A DNA stretch of 64,000 nucleotides. Origin: Mucilaginibacter oryzae. Lineage in GTDB: Bacteria; Bacteroidota; Bacteroidia; Sphingobacteriales; Sphingobacteriaceae. Positions 27,275-35,783 of this stretch are shown piece by piece. The position numbers and the translations under genes were made by a program. A model generated the notes under the pieces. That model made no database searches and was not told where the DNA came from. It saw nothing but the letters and a program-made list of their open reading frames with translations. Location: assembly GCF_003148845.1 (NCBI RefSeq), contig NZ_QGHA01000001.1:930001-994000 (forward strand), given 5' to 3'. How positions within the stretch are numbered: the first letter of the stretch is position 1; each line of letters begins with the position of its first letter.

Positions 27275-27778
27275 TTATCTTCCGAAATAGAAGTCCTTCT
27301 TGTCGACACGGTTAGGGTCTTCCAACGGAAACTCTTTACGCATCGGGAAAGCGGTCATATCATCTACGTTCAAAATACGGCGCAGATCGGGGTGACCGTC
27401 AAAAATAACCCCAAATAAATCATACGTTTCACGCTCCATCCAGTTGGCGCCATCCCACAGTACCGTAGCGGTTGGGATATGCACGTCGGCTTCAGTCAAA
27501 AATACCTTTATCCTGATCCGGGTATTGGTAGTGAGGCTGTGGAGGTGATAAATAACCCCTATCTGCTTTTCCAGTTCAGGATAGTGGACAGCGGTAATAT
27601 CTGTAAGGAAAATGAATTTTAATTCCGGGTCTGTTTTCAGGAAAGTCAATAAGTCGATGATCTGCTCGCGACCGGTTTCAACGGTTAGCAGTTCATATGG
27701 CTCGCCAATAACAGTTACCTGGTTATCAAATTTATCGGCAATCGCCTTAATCAATTGTTCGTTAGGGATCCTGGCCAT
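27275..27778 (-). CDS. nuoC: NADH-quinone oxidoreductase subunit C
   Basis: 167 residues, the 30-kDa-type subunit. The family signature WMERETYDLFGVIFDGHPDLRRIL is complete, followed by FPMRKEFPLEDPNR. It sits at the junction of NADH module and quinone site with NuoB and NuoD. The start overlaps the nuoB stop by one base (TAATG arrangement). Confidence 0.96.
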   Translation of the reverse strand: MARIPNEQLIKAIADKFDNQVTVIGEPYELLTVETGREQIIDLLTFLKTDPELKFIFLTDITAVHYPELEKQIGVIYHLHSLTTNTRIRIKVFLTEADVHIPTATVLWDGANWMERETYDLFGVIFDGHPDLRRILNVDDMTAFPMRKEFPLEDPNRVDKKDFYFGR

Positions 27779-28320
27779 TATTGAATTCCGTATTTAGCTA
27801 ATAATGCCTGGTATTTAGGTTCGCTCCTTCTGCGCAGCGATTCCGTTTTTACCAGTTCCTGAATATTCATAAAACCATCAATAATAGCTTCGGGGCGCGG
27901 AGGGCAACCAGGCACGTAAACATCTACCGGAATTACCTCATCAATGCCCTGCAAAACCGAGTAGGTATCAAATATACCGCCGCTTGATGCACAGGCGCCT
28001 ACAGCAATAACCCAACGGGGTTCGGCCATTTGCAGATAAACCTGGCGCAGTACAGGAGCCATCTTTTTCGAGATGGTACCCATTACCATCAACAAATCGG
28101 CCTGGCGGGGTGAAAAGCTTAACCTTTCGGCACCAAAACGCGCAAGATCATAATGGGAGGCCATAGTGGCCATAAATTCAATACCGCAGCATGAAGTGGC
28201 AAAAGGCAAGGGCCACAGTGAATTTGAGCGAGCTATACCTATTGCCTTATCAAGCGAGGTAGCAAAAAACCCGGCGCCTTCAACTCCGGCAGGGGCATCA
28301 ACTAATTGAATATCACTCAT
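27778..28320 (-). CDS. nuoB: NADH-quinone oxidoreductase subunit B
   Basis: 180 residues from the ATG at 28318-28320 ([10 protein letters not shown]); an in-frame ATG seven codons upstream is possible. NuoB holds the terminal cluster N2. The tandem-Cys ligand pair is in [13 protein letters not shown], with the other ligands in VGACASSGG and [12 protein letters not shown] candidate own promoter lies in the 97-base gap after nuoA. Confidence 0.96.
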   Translation of the reverse strand: MSDIQLVDAPAGVEGAGFFATSLDKAIGIARSNSLWPLPFATSCCGIEFMATMASHYDLARFGAERLSFSPRQADLLMVMGTISKKMAPVLRQVYLQMAEPRWVIAVGACASSGGIFDTYSVLQGIDEVIPVDVYVPGCPPRPEAIIDGFMNIQELVKTESLRRRSEPKYQALLAKYGIQ

Positions 28321-28365
28321 TGAATTATATTGATAAACCATTATTCATAAAGCGAATAACGATAG

Positions 28366-28373
28366 CAAATTTA
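28366..28373 (-). promoter_or_regulatory. Candidate internal promoter for nuoB (-7 box TAAATTTG)
   Basis: Reading the minus strand, TAAATTTG matches the Bacteroidota -7 consensus TAnnTTTG. Transcription would start near 28360, 40 bases before the chosen nuoB ATG. The -33 element is not clear. The palindrome at 28421-28437 lies about 50 bases upstream. Confidence 0.4.
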
Positions 28374-28420
28374 CAATAATAACGCTGTAAAATGTACGCA
28401 ACGGGCTTACAGGAGCTATA

Positions 28421-28437
28421 TTTAGAATCGTTCTAAA
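28421..28437. promoter_or_regulatory. Palindrome TTTAGAA-TCG-TTCTAAA after nuoA
   Basis: TTTAGAA and TTCTAAA are perfect inverted halves around three bases, directly at the nuoA stop codon. The form resembles operators of metal- or iron-dependent repressors. Its place upstream of the candidate nuoB promoter would fit iron-linked control of a Fe-S-rich complex, but this is inference. Confidence 0.4.
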
Positions 28438-28438
28438 C

Positions 28439-28810
28439 TTAATCCCAATCCAGCGCGCCCTTCTTTATTACGTAGATAAAACCCAGTAAAAGCGTAGCCA
28501 TGAAAATGAACATTTCAATAAGCCCGTTAGTACCTAAGGCCTTGAAGTTTACCGCCCATGGATACATGAAAATAACCTCCACATCAAACAACACGAAAAG
28601 GATAGCAACAAGGAAATATTTAATGGAGATTGGCGTACGGGCGTTACCTACAACTTCGATACCAGATTCGAAAGGTGTTAATTTATCTTTAGTTTTTCTT
28701 TTAGGGCCTATTTTGTGGGTAACAAACATGGTTGTTACAACAAAGCCTAAAGCCACCAACATTTGAAAAATAATTGGTAAATAATTAACCGGTAAACTGT
28801 GTGCTTCCAT
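28439..28810 (-). CDS. nuoA: NADH-quinone oxidoreductase subunit A
   Basis: 123 residues with three helices. The conserved loop KLTPFESGIEVVGNARTPIS and the following FLVAILFVLFDVEVIFMYPW (with the Asp/Glu of the membrane arm) identify NuoA. It is the first gene of the nuo operon. The predicted -7 promoter box ends only four bases before the ATG, so the mRNA may have almost no leader. Confidence 0.95.
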   Translation of the reverse strand: MEAHSLPVNYLPIIFQMLVALGFVVTTMFVTHKIGPKRKTKDKLTPFESGIEVVGNARTPISIKYFLVAILFVLFDVEVIFMYPWAVNFKALGTNGLIEMFIFMATLLLGFIYVIKKGALDWD

Positions 28811-28814
28811 GGCG

Positions 28815-28822
28815 CAAATATA
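28815..28822 (-). promoter_or_regulatory. Candidate nuo operon promoter (-7 box TATATTTG)
   Basis: On the minus strand TATATTTG matches TAnnTTTG exactly, with an AT-rich stretch upstream. The box ends four bases before the nuoA ATG; with initiation five to seven bases downstream of the box, the transcript would begin at or near the start codon. Confidence 0.5.
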
Positions 28823-28941
28823 CTAATGCATTGATAAAATAAAAGGGTGTTTTATGGGGTTGTTAATCATTTCTGTTATTCATTATTAATCTTAATAGGC
28901 GATTGTGCTGATTGGACAATTCTTACTACCCCCCGGGTTAA

Positions 28942-28980
28942 AACAGAAAAGGCCTCCCTTTTGGGGAGGCCTTTTCTGTT
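28942..28980. terminator. Strong hairpin between the ton and nuo operons
   Basis: AACAGAAAAGGCCTCCC (28942-28958) and GGGAGGCCTTTTCTGTT (28964-28980) form a perfect 17-base-pair stem with a five-base loop. The T-rich inner arm CCTTTTCTGTT can serve as the terminator tail. It lies between the TPR gene and the nuo promoter and should insulate the two units. Confidence 0.7.
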
Positions 28981-29109
28981 AGATGCCTAAAATACACCCA
29001 GTACTTTTGTTCATGATGATTTTGTCAGCATCCTTCTATTAGCTATCGTCGTTGCTCAAAATACACCTATGTTGATAACAATAACAGCCGCTTTACTTAG
29101 GAAGCTGTT

Positions 29110-29155
29110 AAATAAAAGCTGCAAAATAAATTAATTTATTTTGCAGCTTTTATTT
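29110..29155 (-). terminator. Perfect 46-base palindrome, terminator of the ton operon
   Basis: Bases 29110-29130 are an exact inverted copy of 29135-29155, with a TTAA centre that is itself palindromic. The core GCTGCAAAATAAA/TTTATTTTGCAGC is followed by TTTTATTT on the minus strand. It begins ten bases after the stop of the TPR gene. The rest of 28811-29164 shows no gene. Confidence 0.8.
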
Positions 29156-29164
29156 AATTTTTAA

Positions 29165-30865
29165 TTATTTACTTTTTCCTGCACCACCCTTACGTTGGAA
29201 GTAAGCGGCAGCACTTTTGTTTGTAGGATCTAATTCACGCGCTTTAGAGAAGTTTTCAGAAGCTTTAGCATCATCCTTCTCTTTATACAGGTAAATGTTA
29301 CCCAAATAAGCATAAGCCTCAGCTAAGCTCTTCTTGGCTTTCTCATCTGGTGCGCCCTTAGCGTTAACTACTTCTATATATTTTTCATAGAACGGTTTCG
29401 CGTAACCCACAATATTGTTGCGGTCTTTTTCTTTTAATTCATTAACACGGGCACGATACAGGTAAGCATCGGCAAACGGTGCGGTAGCAGTTTTTTGGAT
29501 AACGTAGCTAAATGCGCTATCTGCACGGGCTACCAATGTATCCGCTGTTGGCAATTTTTCATCATAACCGTAGTAGTAGCTGATCCCTTCATAAAAGTAA
29601 TCGGTCAGTTTCACGCTATGGCCACCTTTAATAGTAACCTCCCTGTAAGCATCGCCGGCTTGCGCATATTTCTTTTGACGGAAGTATGATTTAGCGATCT
29701 CAGCATAAACGTCGGTCTGGCTGCTATCAAGCGTTAACGCTTTTTTCAGTGTTAAGATACCAAGCGAATCCTGGTTTGAAGCAATCTGCAACCTACCCAA
29801 ATACAGGTAATCACGAGGGATCACACGTTTCGGATCAGCTTTCTGGAACCAGGTATTGATGGCAGTTAAGCCTGCAGGATAATCCTTATTCTCGTAAGCC
29901 GAATAAGCTATATAACGGTAAACCCTTGCGTTGGTGCTTGCAGATTTTGAAAGATCAGTTGCAACCTGCTGCAAGGTTTTATAATCACCGGCCAGGATCA
30001 GGAAGTCGGCATAACGCATTTGCGACTCGATAGACTGATCAGTAAGGCTCATATATTGCTTGTAATGATCAACAGCTTCCTTAATTTTAGCAGAAGCCAT
30101 TTTAGGATCGGTTAACGACCAACGCAGATCGGTTTCAGCCCATTCGCGGTAAGCGGGGCCGTAGTTGGCGTTGATAGCCAAAGCATCTTTAAATTGCTGC
30201 TCAGAACCATCAAAGTTGTTGGCAAATTTGTACAATACCCCTGTAGCAACTTTAGCGGCAGGGTTTTTAGGGTCAAGCGACGAAGCGTCTGAATAGTTGG
30301 AATAAGCCTCATTGCTTTTCAATACCGAACGGTAAGCATCACCTAAAGCGATAAGCAGGTCAACATCTTTGGCATTGATGGCTTTGCCTTTAGTTAATAC
30401 GGCTATAGCTGCATCAGCGTCGGCAGGGGCAACCTTTTTATCGGCGGTGGTTGGCAAAAGGTATGATAAGCCTACGTAGGTGTATGGCTTGGTATCTTTA
30501 CCTGCCAGGGTAATTGCCTGGTTAAAATTAGTGGTAGCGCCTGCATTATCTTTATCTAAACGGGCTACTGCACCTAAGCCTGCATAGTTTAAAGCTGATT
30601 TTGGATTGACGGCTATACCTTTATTGAAAACAACTTTCGCTGAATCTGAATAGTCCTGTTTAATATACACCCAACCTAAATAGAAAAAGTTCTCGTCTTT
30701 AGTTGGTTGAGTAGTAGTTAGGGTTTTGAGCATCGACTCTGCTTTCTGATATTGTTCGGCGTCAATAGCTTTTTTGGCGTCGGCAAGACTCTGCGCAAAA
30801 ACTGATGATGAACCTAAAAATACCAGTCCTAATGAAGCCGCGGCTACTTTACTGATTACTTTCAT
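29165..30865 (-). CDS. TPR-repeat secreted protein of the ton operon
   Basis: 566 residues with a signal peptide (MKVISKVAAASLGLVFLGSS, cleavage after AQS). The rest consists of about ten to twelve tetratricopeptide repeats, for example AEQYQKAESMLKTL and NFFYLGWVYIKQDYSDSAKV, ending in a basic GGAGKSK tail. TPR proteins are periplasmic protein-protein scaffolds. It is the last gene of the exbB-exbD-exbD-tonB operon, 17 bases after the PstS-like gene, so it probably works with the Ton machinery or the PstS-like protein. The exact role is unknown. Confidence 0.8.
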   Translation of the reverse strand: MKVISKVAAASLGLVFLGSSSVFAQSLADAKKAIDAEQYQKAESMLKTLTTTQPTKDENFFYLGWVYIKQDYSDSAKVVFNKGIAVNPKSALNYAGLGAVARLDKDNAGATTNFNQAITLAGKDTKPYTYVGLSYLLPTTADKKVAPADADAAIAVLTKGKAINAKDVDLLIALGDAYRSVLKSNEAYSNYSDASSLDPKNPAAKVATGVLYKFANNFDGSEQQFKDALAINANYGPAYREWAETDLRWSLTDPKMASAKIKEAVDHYKQYMSLTDQSIESQMRYADFLILAGDYKTLQQVATDLSKSASTNARVYRYIAYSAYENKDYPAGLTAINTWFQKADPKRVIPRDYLYLGRLQIASNQDSLGILTLKKALTLDSSQTDVYAEIAKSYFRQKKYAQAGDAYREVTIKGGHSVKLTDYFYEGISYYYGYDEKLPTADTLVARADSAFSYVIQKTATAPFADAYLYRARVNELKEKDRNNIVGYAKPFYEKYIEVVNAKGAPDEKAKKSLAEAYAYLGNIYLYKEKDDAKASENFSKARELDPTNKSAAAYFQRKGGAGKSK

Positions 30866-30882
30866 CTTTATTTAGTTATAGT

Positions 30883-31809
30883 TTACTTTTTTAAATTAAT
30901 CTCTCTCGGCGGTATAGAATCAGGCAATAATCCCGATTTCAGTATAATCCGCTGCCCTACATCACTGGCAATAAATGTAGCGAAACCGGCTGCCAAACCA
31001 ACTTTGCTCGAGCAATTGATCATATATAATCCCCTGCTCAACGGGTACTGTTTTAAGACCAATGATTCCTGCGAAGGTTTAAAATATCCGTTTGGATACT
31101 GCTTGCTGGCCTCATCTCTTACCCCAACAATTTTAACCTTGTTAACATAGGGTACCAAAGCATCTACCGGGTTATTTAACCAACTGAAACCGATAATCCC
31201 TAATGCATCCGGATGCCCGCCTACGTATTTAATAACATCGGTATTTGACTTAAGCGCGTAAATATTACTTTGTTTAAGCTCCTTATTACCGGAAAAGTTT
31301 TTCAAATACCTAACCAAACTCGAGTTTGGGTTATCAAACACAATAGGCTTGGTCAAATCTCCCTGCCCGTTCAGTCGCCTCTTTAACTCCGCTACCGTAA
31401 TGGTAGTATCGCCGGACGCATTATTTACAATCAATGTAACCGCATCTACCGCGAAAGGAATAGTTTCAACGCTCAGTTTACGGCCTTTAATAACATTCTG
31501 CTCCGCAGTATCAAGTTCGCGCGATAAAATCGCTACCCTAACGCTATCATTTAACAACATATTCACCGCCTGGTTTTCTGTTTTATAAACAAAAACCGGG
31601 TTCGCCTCCGGATAACGGCTTTTATAAACATATTCTTCCTGCTCAATAATAGGCGAAAAAGATTCGTCGGCTACAAAAGTGGCTTTACCTGCATTAAAAG
31701 TATCTTGCGATACAGCCGCTTTCTGTTCTTTTTTACGATGACAAGCCTGCAATCCTGCTCCTAAAAGAGATAAGAATAAAATGAATTTTACGGTTTTACT
31801 GATCCTCAT
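30883..31809 (-). CDS. PstS-like substrate-binding lipoprotein
   Basis: 308 residues from the ATG at 31807-31809 (MRISKTVKF). The signal ends LLGAGLQAC, a lipobox. The body resembles phosphate-type periplasmic binding proteins: FVADESFSPIIEQEE near the start, LTKPIVFDNPNSSLVRYLKN, and the domain VIKYVGGHPDALGIIGFSWL. No PstA, PstB or PstC gene adjoins, so it is not part of a classical phosphate transporter. Its start overlaps the small membrane protein gene by 14 bases. In the ton operon it might act as a sensor or ligand carrier; substrate not known. Confidence 0.75.
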   Translation of the reverse strand: MRISKTVKFILFLSLLGAGLQACHRKKEQKAAVSQDTFNAGKATFVADESFSPIIEQEEYVYKSRYPEANPVFVYKTENQAVNMLLNDSVRVAILSRELDTAEQNVIKGRKLSVETIPFAVDAVTLIVNNASGDTTITVAELKRRLNGQGDLTKPIVFDNPNSSLVRYLKNFSGNKELKQSNIYALKSNTDVIKYVGGHPDALGIIGFSWLNNPVDALVPYVNKVKIVGVRDEASKQYPNGYFKPSQESLVLKQYPLSRGLYMINCSSKVGLAAGFATFIASDVGQRIILKSGLLPDSIPPREINLKK

Positions 31810-32032
31810 ATTGATCTTTTCTGAATAGACGTGAAAAACGCAAAACCGCATAAATTATTATAAATGCACCGAAAAGTATGCGTTGGTATGGTTGTAACTG
31901 TAATGGGAGCTTTTCCCAAAACATGATCATCAGTCCTAAAACAACAAAACAGATGAATGCGGCTGTTCCTAAAATAAGCAAAAACCGCCTTTTGGGCGAT
32001 TTTTGCTGTTTATTATTATAATTAAATGGCAT
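31796..32032 (-). CDS. Small membrane protein of the ton operon
   Basis: 78 residues with two membrane helices (about residues 16-38 and 50-65) flanked by basic stretches (KSPKRR at the N-side, RLFRKDQYEDQ at the end). The gene begins three bases after the tonB stop and overlaps the next gene by 14 bases. Family and function are not recognised; the position suggests an accessory part of this Ton system. Confidence 0.7.
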   Translation of the reverse strand: MPFNYNNKQQKSPKRRFLLILGTAAFICFVVLGLMIMFWEKLPLQLQPYQRILFGAFIIIYAVLRFSRLFRKDQYEDQ

Positions 32033-32035
32033 TGA

Positions 32036-32866
32036 TTATTCTTCAGAAGCTAATGTGAAGCTAATTGGAACACTGTACTGCACACGAACCGGACGACCGT
32101 TTTGTATACCAGGTTTCCATTTTGGTGAATTTTTCAATACACGAACTGCTTCCTCGTCGCAACCGCTACCAATACCCCTAACCACCTTAATGTCGGTTAG
32201 CGAACCGTCTTTCTCAACAACGAAGGTACAGATAACACGACCTTGTACGTTATTTTCGCGGGCTACAGCCGGATAACGGATGTTTTTTCCCAAATACTGA
32301 CCAAACTTCTCTAAACCGCCGGCAAATTCAGGAACCTGCTCAACCGAAGTAAAGATCTGGTTAGGATCGGCTTCAACAACCTGTTTAACGTCTGAGTTAC
32401 CTACCGGCTCATCAATCCTGATTTCGGCGTTAGGGTCACCCTTCTGGTCTTTCTGACCAGGGTCTGCCACTGCAAGTTCTTTTACAGTTGGCGGGTCTTT
32501 CTCCTTAACCTCGTTATCTGGTTTTACAACCGGAGGAGGGAAACGTACCTGGTCAACCTTTGGTTTTGGTGGCTCAGGTGGCGGCGGAGGTGGTTTTTTG
32601 GTTTGGTCAACCGGTGGCGGAGGTAACAGAACCACGTCTGTTATCTTCACTTTCTGCTCTTTTTCAGGAATCAGACCTTTGATCTTGTTGATGATAGTTG
32701 GCAAAGAAACTACGAACACGAAAAATACGATAGCGAAAATTAAAGCTTTGCTTGTATTCTTTGAGTTCTCTTTCCTCAGCTCGTAAGCGCCATAGGCTTT
32801 GTTACGATTACTAAAAACAACGTCGATCCATTCCTGCTTTAGTATGTCTAACTTTGATCCTAACAT
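32036..32866 (-). CDS. tonB: TonB family energy transducer
   Basis: 276 residues. It has a cytoplasmic N-terminus (about 45 residues), one membrane helix (about 44-64), a proline/lysine-rich periplasmic linker (DQTKKPPPPPPEPPKPK), and the C-terminal TonB domain (NIRYPAVARENNVQGRVICT, GCDEEAVRVLKNSPKW). It passes the proton-motive force from ExbB/ExbD to outer-membrane receptors. It lies 40 bases after the second exbD. Confidence 0.9.
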   Translation of the reverse strand: MLGSKLDILKQEWIDVVFSNRNKAYGAYELRKENSKNTSKALIFAIVFFVFVVSLPTIINKIKGLIPEKEQKVKITDVVLLPPPPVDQTKKPPPPPPEPPKPKVDQVRFPPPVVKPDNEVKEKDPPTVKELAVADPGQKDQKGDPNAEIRIDEPVGNSDVKQVVEADPNQIFTSVEQVPEFAGGLEKFGQYLGKNIRYPAVARENNVQGRVICTFVVEKDGSLTDIKVVRGIGSGCDEEAVRVLKNSPKWKPGIQNGRPVRVQYSVPISFTLASEE

Positions 32867-32906
32867 AGGTTAAGGCTTTAATGGAAGTTTATAACGTTAT
32901 TTAATA

Positions 32907-33452
32907 TTATTTATTATCGTTGTACAAGCCGTCTTTTTTCAACAACTCAATTTCCGGAGCTGAAATATCAACAATACCATAACTCTGGATATTGGCGATA
33001 TTGATCTCATCAAGCGTACTCACCATATTTTTATATTTTGATTTATCGCTTGGTTTGATCACAACAAACATGAATTTGCCTGTTTTTTGCTGTACTTCTT
33101 TGCTTTTTTCAATCAACGTTTTACGCAGCCCGTTCGGACCAAAATTGTCAATTGTTGGCGCTGATTTTCCCGGCTCGCCGATATACCACTCCAATTTGTC
33201 ATCGCTGCCCAATAAAATGGTCATCGAACGTGAAGCGGCAATATCCATCTGATCTTTGGTTTTCTCATCTTTATCAGGCATAGCCAAATCCATCGCTTTA
33301 GCTTTTGCAAGCGTGGTGGTCATGATGAAGAACGTGATCAGCAAGAACGCCAGGTCAACCATCGCGGTTAAATCTACACGGGTTGATTGCTTTTTACTGC
33401 GAACCTTCCCGCCTTTGTGTTTGCCTCCCCCGGAGGTATCTAATTCTGCCAT
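32907..33452 (-). CDS. exbD: ExbD/TolR family protein (second copy)
   Basis: 181 residues. A cytoplasmic basic N-terminus (KGGKVRSKKQSTRVDLTAMV) leads into the membrane helix with the functional Asp in VDLAFLLITFFIM, followed by a periplasmic domain. It belongs to the proton channel that drives TonB. Two different exbD genes in a row are common in Bacteroidota ton operons. It begins six bases after the first exbD. Confidence 0.88.
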   Translation of the reverse strand: MAELDTSGGGKHKGGKVRSKKQSTRVDLTAMVDLAFLLITFFIMTTTLAKAKAMDLAMPDKDEKTKDQMDIAASRSMTILLGSDDKLEWYIGEPGKSAPTIDNFGPNGLRKTLIEKSKEVQQKTGKFMFVVIKPSDKSKYKNMVSTLDEINIANIQSYGIVDISAPEIELLKKDGLYNDNK

Positions 33453-33458
33453 GATCTT

Positions 33459-34082
33459 TTATTTTGCAGGAGTACCACCGGCACTACCTAAATCCGTAAT
33501 TAAACTAAACTTGTTAACTTTTTGCTTTTGCAAAATATTGATAACATCTTTTATAACCGGGTATTCTTCCTTGCTATCACCTTTAATAGCCAAACGAAGC
33601 TCCTTGTTATGTAAAGCTTTGGTAGCTATACGGGCCTGACGGATCCAGTTGGTTAACTCGCCTGATACAGAATCGCGAGGGATACCTGGCTGTGCAAATT
33701 TCTTTTGCTGATCAGCAGTTAAAGCGATAAACTGCTTTAACTGATTCATTGGCACACCAAACGAGGTAATGGTTGAAAACCTTGTTTGCTCTTCAGGAGT
33801 AAAGGTCATGTGATAGATAGAACCCATCTGGTTCAATGTTTCCTTGCGGATATCAACACCTTCAACACCGAAGAATGCTTTTTGAGCGCCTACAGAAATT
33901 GTAGCAAAGTCAGACTCAGGTACCGGCTGCTGGATTGAAGATTTTGGTATATCAATAGGTACCGGATCTTCGGTTTTTACTTTTGCAGTTAATATAAAGA
34001 AAGTAAGCAACAGGAACGCCACGTCGCACATTGCGGTCATGTCGATTGCTGTACTCTTTCTTGGGACTTTTATCCTTGCCAT
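33459..34082 (-). CDS. exbD: ExbD/TolR family protein (first copy)
   Basis: 207 residues. The N-terminus ARIKVPRKSTAIDMTAMCDV precedes the helix with Asp in CDVAFLLLTFFIL. The periplasmic part ends with IKGDSKEEYPVIKDVINILQ, the ExbD fold. It is not identical to the downstream exbD, so the two may form a heteromeric channel. It lies between exbB and the second exbD. Confidence 0.88.
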   Translation of the reverse strand: MARIKVPRKSTAIDMTAMCDVAFLLLTFFILTAKVKTEDPVPIDIPKSSIQQPVPESDFATISVGAQKAFFGVEGVDIRKETLNQMGSIYHMTFTPEEQTRFSTITSFGVPMNQLKQFIALTADQQKKFAQPGIPRDSVSGELTNWIRQARIATKALHNKELRLAIKGDSKEEYPVIKDVINILQKQKVNKFSLITDLGSAGGTPAK

Positions 34083-34174
34083 GTTAAATTTCTTAAAAAT
34101 ATATAGTGTTCAGTATTATAACTTAATGTACCTCTAACTTATTGTGCATGAGAGGCATAAGCACTACAATATTT

Positions 34175-35011
34175 TTATCTGTTTTTATGCGAAGCTGCAA
34201 ATGTTTGAACGATGCTGAAACCGGTTTCGTCGATAGCGTAAGTCAATTTATCAATTTTTGATGTAAACACGTTGTACATGATAATTGAGATAGCTGAAGT
34301 AGAGATACCGAATGCAGTGTTGATCAAGGCTTCAGAGATGTGTGAAGAAAGTTCAACCTGGTTAGGTACACCTGCAGTTGCTAATGAAGAGAACGCACCG
34401 ATCATACCCACTACCGTACCTAACAGACCAGTTAATGTACCGATAGATACCAATGTAGCGATGATGGTTAAATTTTGCTCAAGCATCGGCATTTCCAAAG
34501 CTGTAGCTTCTTCAATGTCTTTTTGGATAGCCAAAGTTTTCTGATCAACGTCAAGGTTTGGCTCAGCTTCCATTTCACCATATTTTTTCAATGCTGATTT
34601 GATAACGTTAGCAACAGAACCTTTTTGTTTGTCGCACTCAGCAGAAGCGCCAGAGATGTTACCTGCATTTAAAAGAGCCTGAATTTTTCTTACGAAGCTA
34701 TCAACGCTGCCAGTACCAGAAGCTTTACCGATAACTACGAAACGCTCGATAGAGAACACGATCACCATTAATAAAAATGACATGATCAAAGGCACGATTA
34801 CACCACCTTTGTGGATAGTACCGAAGATATCAGAAGGATAACCGTTTTCTACGTCGCCGCCTTTAAAGTGGCTTGGATCACCAAGCACAAAAACGAATAT
34901 ACAAATAGCTACTGCCAGACAGATTGGAATAGTTAAAGAAGCAAACATGCCAGATGCACTTGAGCTTTCTTTCTTAACAGGAGTAGTTGGTTTTGTTGGT
35001 GCGTTTGCCAT
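34175..35011 (-). CDS. exbB: ExbB/TolQ/MotA family proton channel protein
   Basis: 278 residues with an N-terminal Pro/Thr-rich start, a first membrane segment near 25-45, a second near 70-90 followed by FSIERFVVIGKASG, and a helical pair with TLVSIGTLTGLLGTVVGMIGAF and EALINTAFGISTSAI. These are the signatures of ExbB. It forms the inner-membrane pentamer around ExbD and is the first gene of the operon. Confidence 0.9.
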   Translation of the reverse strand: MANAPTKPTTPVKKESSSASGMFASLTIPICLAVAICIFVFVLGDPSHFKGGDVENGYPSDIFGTIHKGGVIVPLIMSFLLMVIVFSIERFVVIGKASGTGSVDSFVRKIQALLNAGNISGASAECDKQKGSVANVIKSALKKYGEMEAEPNLDVDQKTLAIQKDIEEATALEMPMLEQNLTIIATLVSIGTLTGLLGTVVGMIGAFSSLATAGVPNQVELSSHISEALINTAFGISTSAISIIMYNVFTSKIDKLTYAIDETGFSIVQTFAASHKNR

Positions 35012-35085
35012 TACTTTTGAATTTTTAGTTTTTGTTTTTTGTTTATTTTATAAGTTAGTTAAAATGCGCTGTTGTTTGGGAATAA

Positions 35086-35093
35086 CAAAAATA
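35086..35093 (-). promoter_or_regulatory. Candidate promoter of the exbB operon (-7 box TATTTTTG)
   Basis: TATTTTTG on the minus strand matches TAnnTTTG, with a T-rich tract about 20 bases upstream. The leader to the exbB ATG would be about 70 bases. The remainder of the 431-base gap 35012-35442 is AT-rich; I see no gene or RNA in it. Confidence 0.4.
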
Positions 35094-35442
35094 GAATTTT
35101 ATTGAATTAAAAAAACCATTTATGTTATTCTTTACAATTTTTTAATACAGAATATCATTCTGTGTGATCCCGGTGTTTATTAACGCAACGTTACAAATTT
35201 ATTGTGTGTTGCCAACACAATTATTTGCAATGAAAACCATTTTTTTTAAAAATAGCAAGTGATAACACATAAAATTTATGTTACCAAGCCAAATTAACGC
35301 CTTTTTTTAAAAAGTTGTTAATTTATTACAGCCCGATTTAACCAGACAGCAAGGTTTGTAACGCTTAGTTTTATTTTTTGTCAGAATCCGGGCTTAGCCA
35401 TGCCTGCATTAAACAAAGGTTTATAAGTTTTATTAAAAAATA

Positions 35443-35778
35443 TCAGCCTCCTGCCTTTTTTGCCTTGTAACCTTCGGCTTGCAACAAGGTTAGAATTTTG
35501 TCCCGGAAATCGCCCTGAATCAAAACTTCACCATCTTTTACAGATCCGCCTACGCCGCATTTGGTTTTTAATTTTTTTCCGAGGGCTTCCAGATCGCCGC
35601 CTGAACCTATATAGCCGCTGACACGGGTTACCAGTTTGCTCCCCCCTTTACGATCGAGGTATAATTTAAGGTTTTGCTGTTGTGGCTGGAGGGTTTGAGC
35701 CTCCCCTGCCCAATCGTCCTGGTATTGAAAATCGGGATCGGTTGAATAAACTACACCTGTAAAGTTTTTCTTAGCCAT
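35443..35778 (-). CDS. SUI1/YciH family translation factor
   Basis: 111 residues. The C-terminal SUI1 domain is clear: [20 protein letters not shown], then [25 protein letters not shown], ending KAKKAGG. Bacterial YciH resembles eukaryotic eIF1 and may influence start-codon selection or stress translation. It begins five bases after the lipid kinase gene, so the two are one unit. Confidence 0.9.
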   Translation of the reverse strand: MAKKNFTGVVYSTDPDFQYQDDWAGEAQTLQPQQQNLKLYLDRKGGSKLVTRVSGYIGSGGDLEALGKKLKTKCGVGGSVKDGEVLIQGDFRDKILTLLQAEGYKAKKAGG

Positions 35779-35783
35779 AGCTA

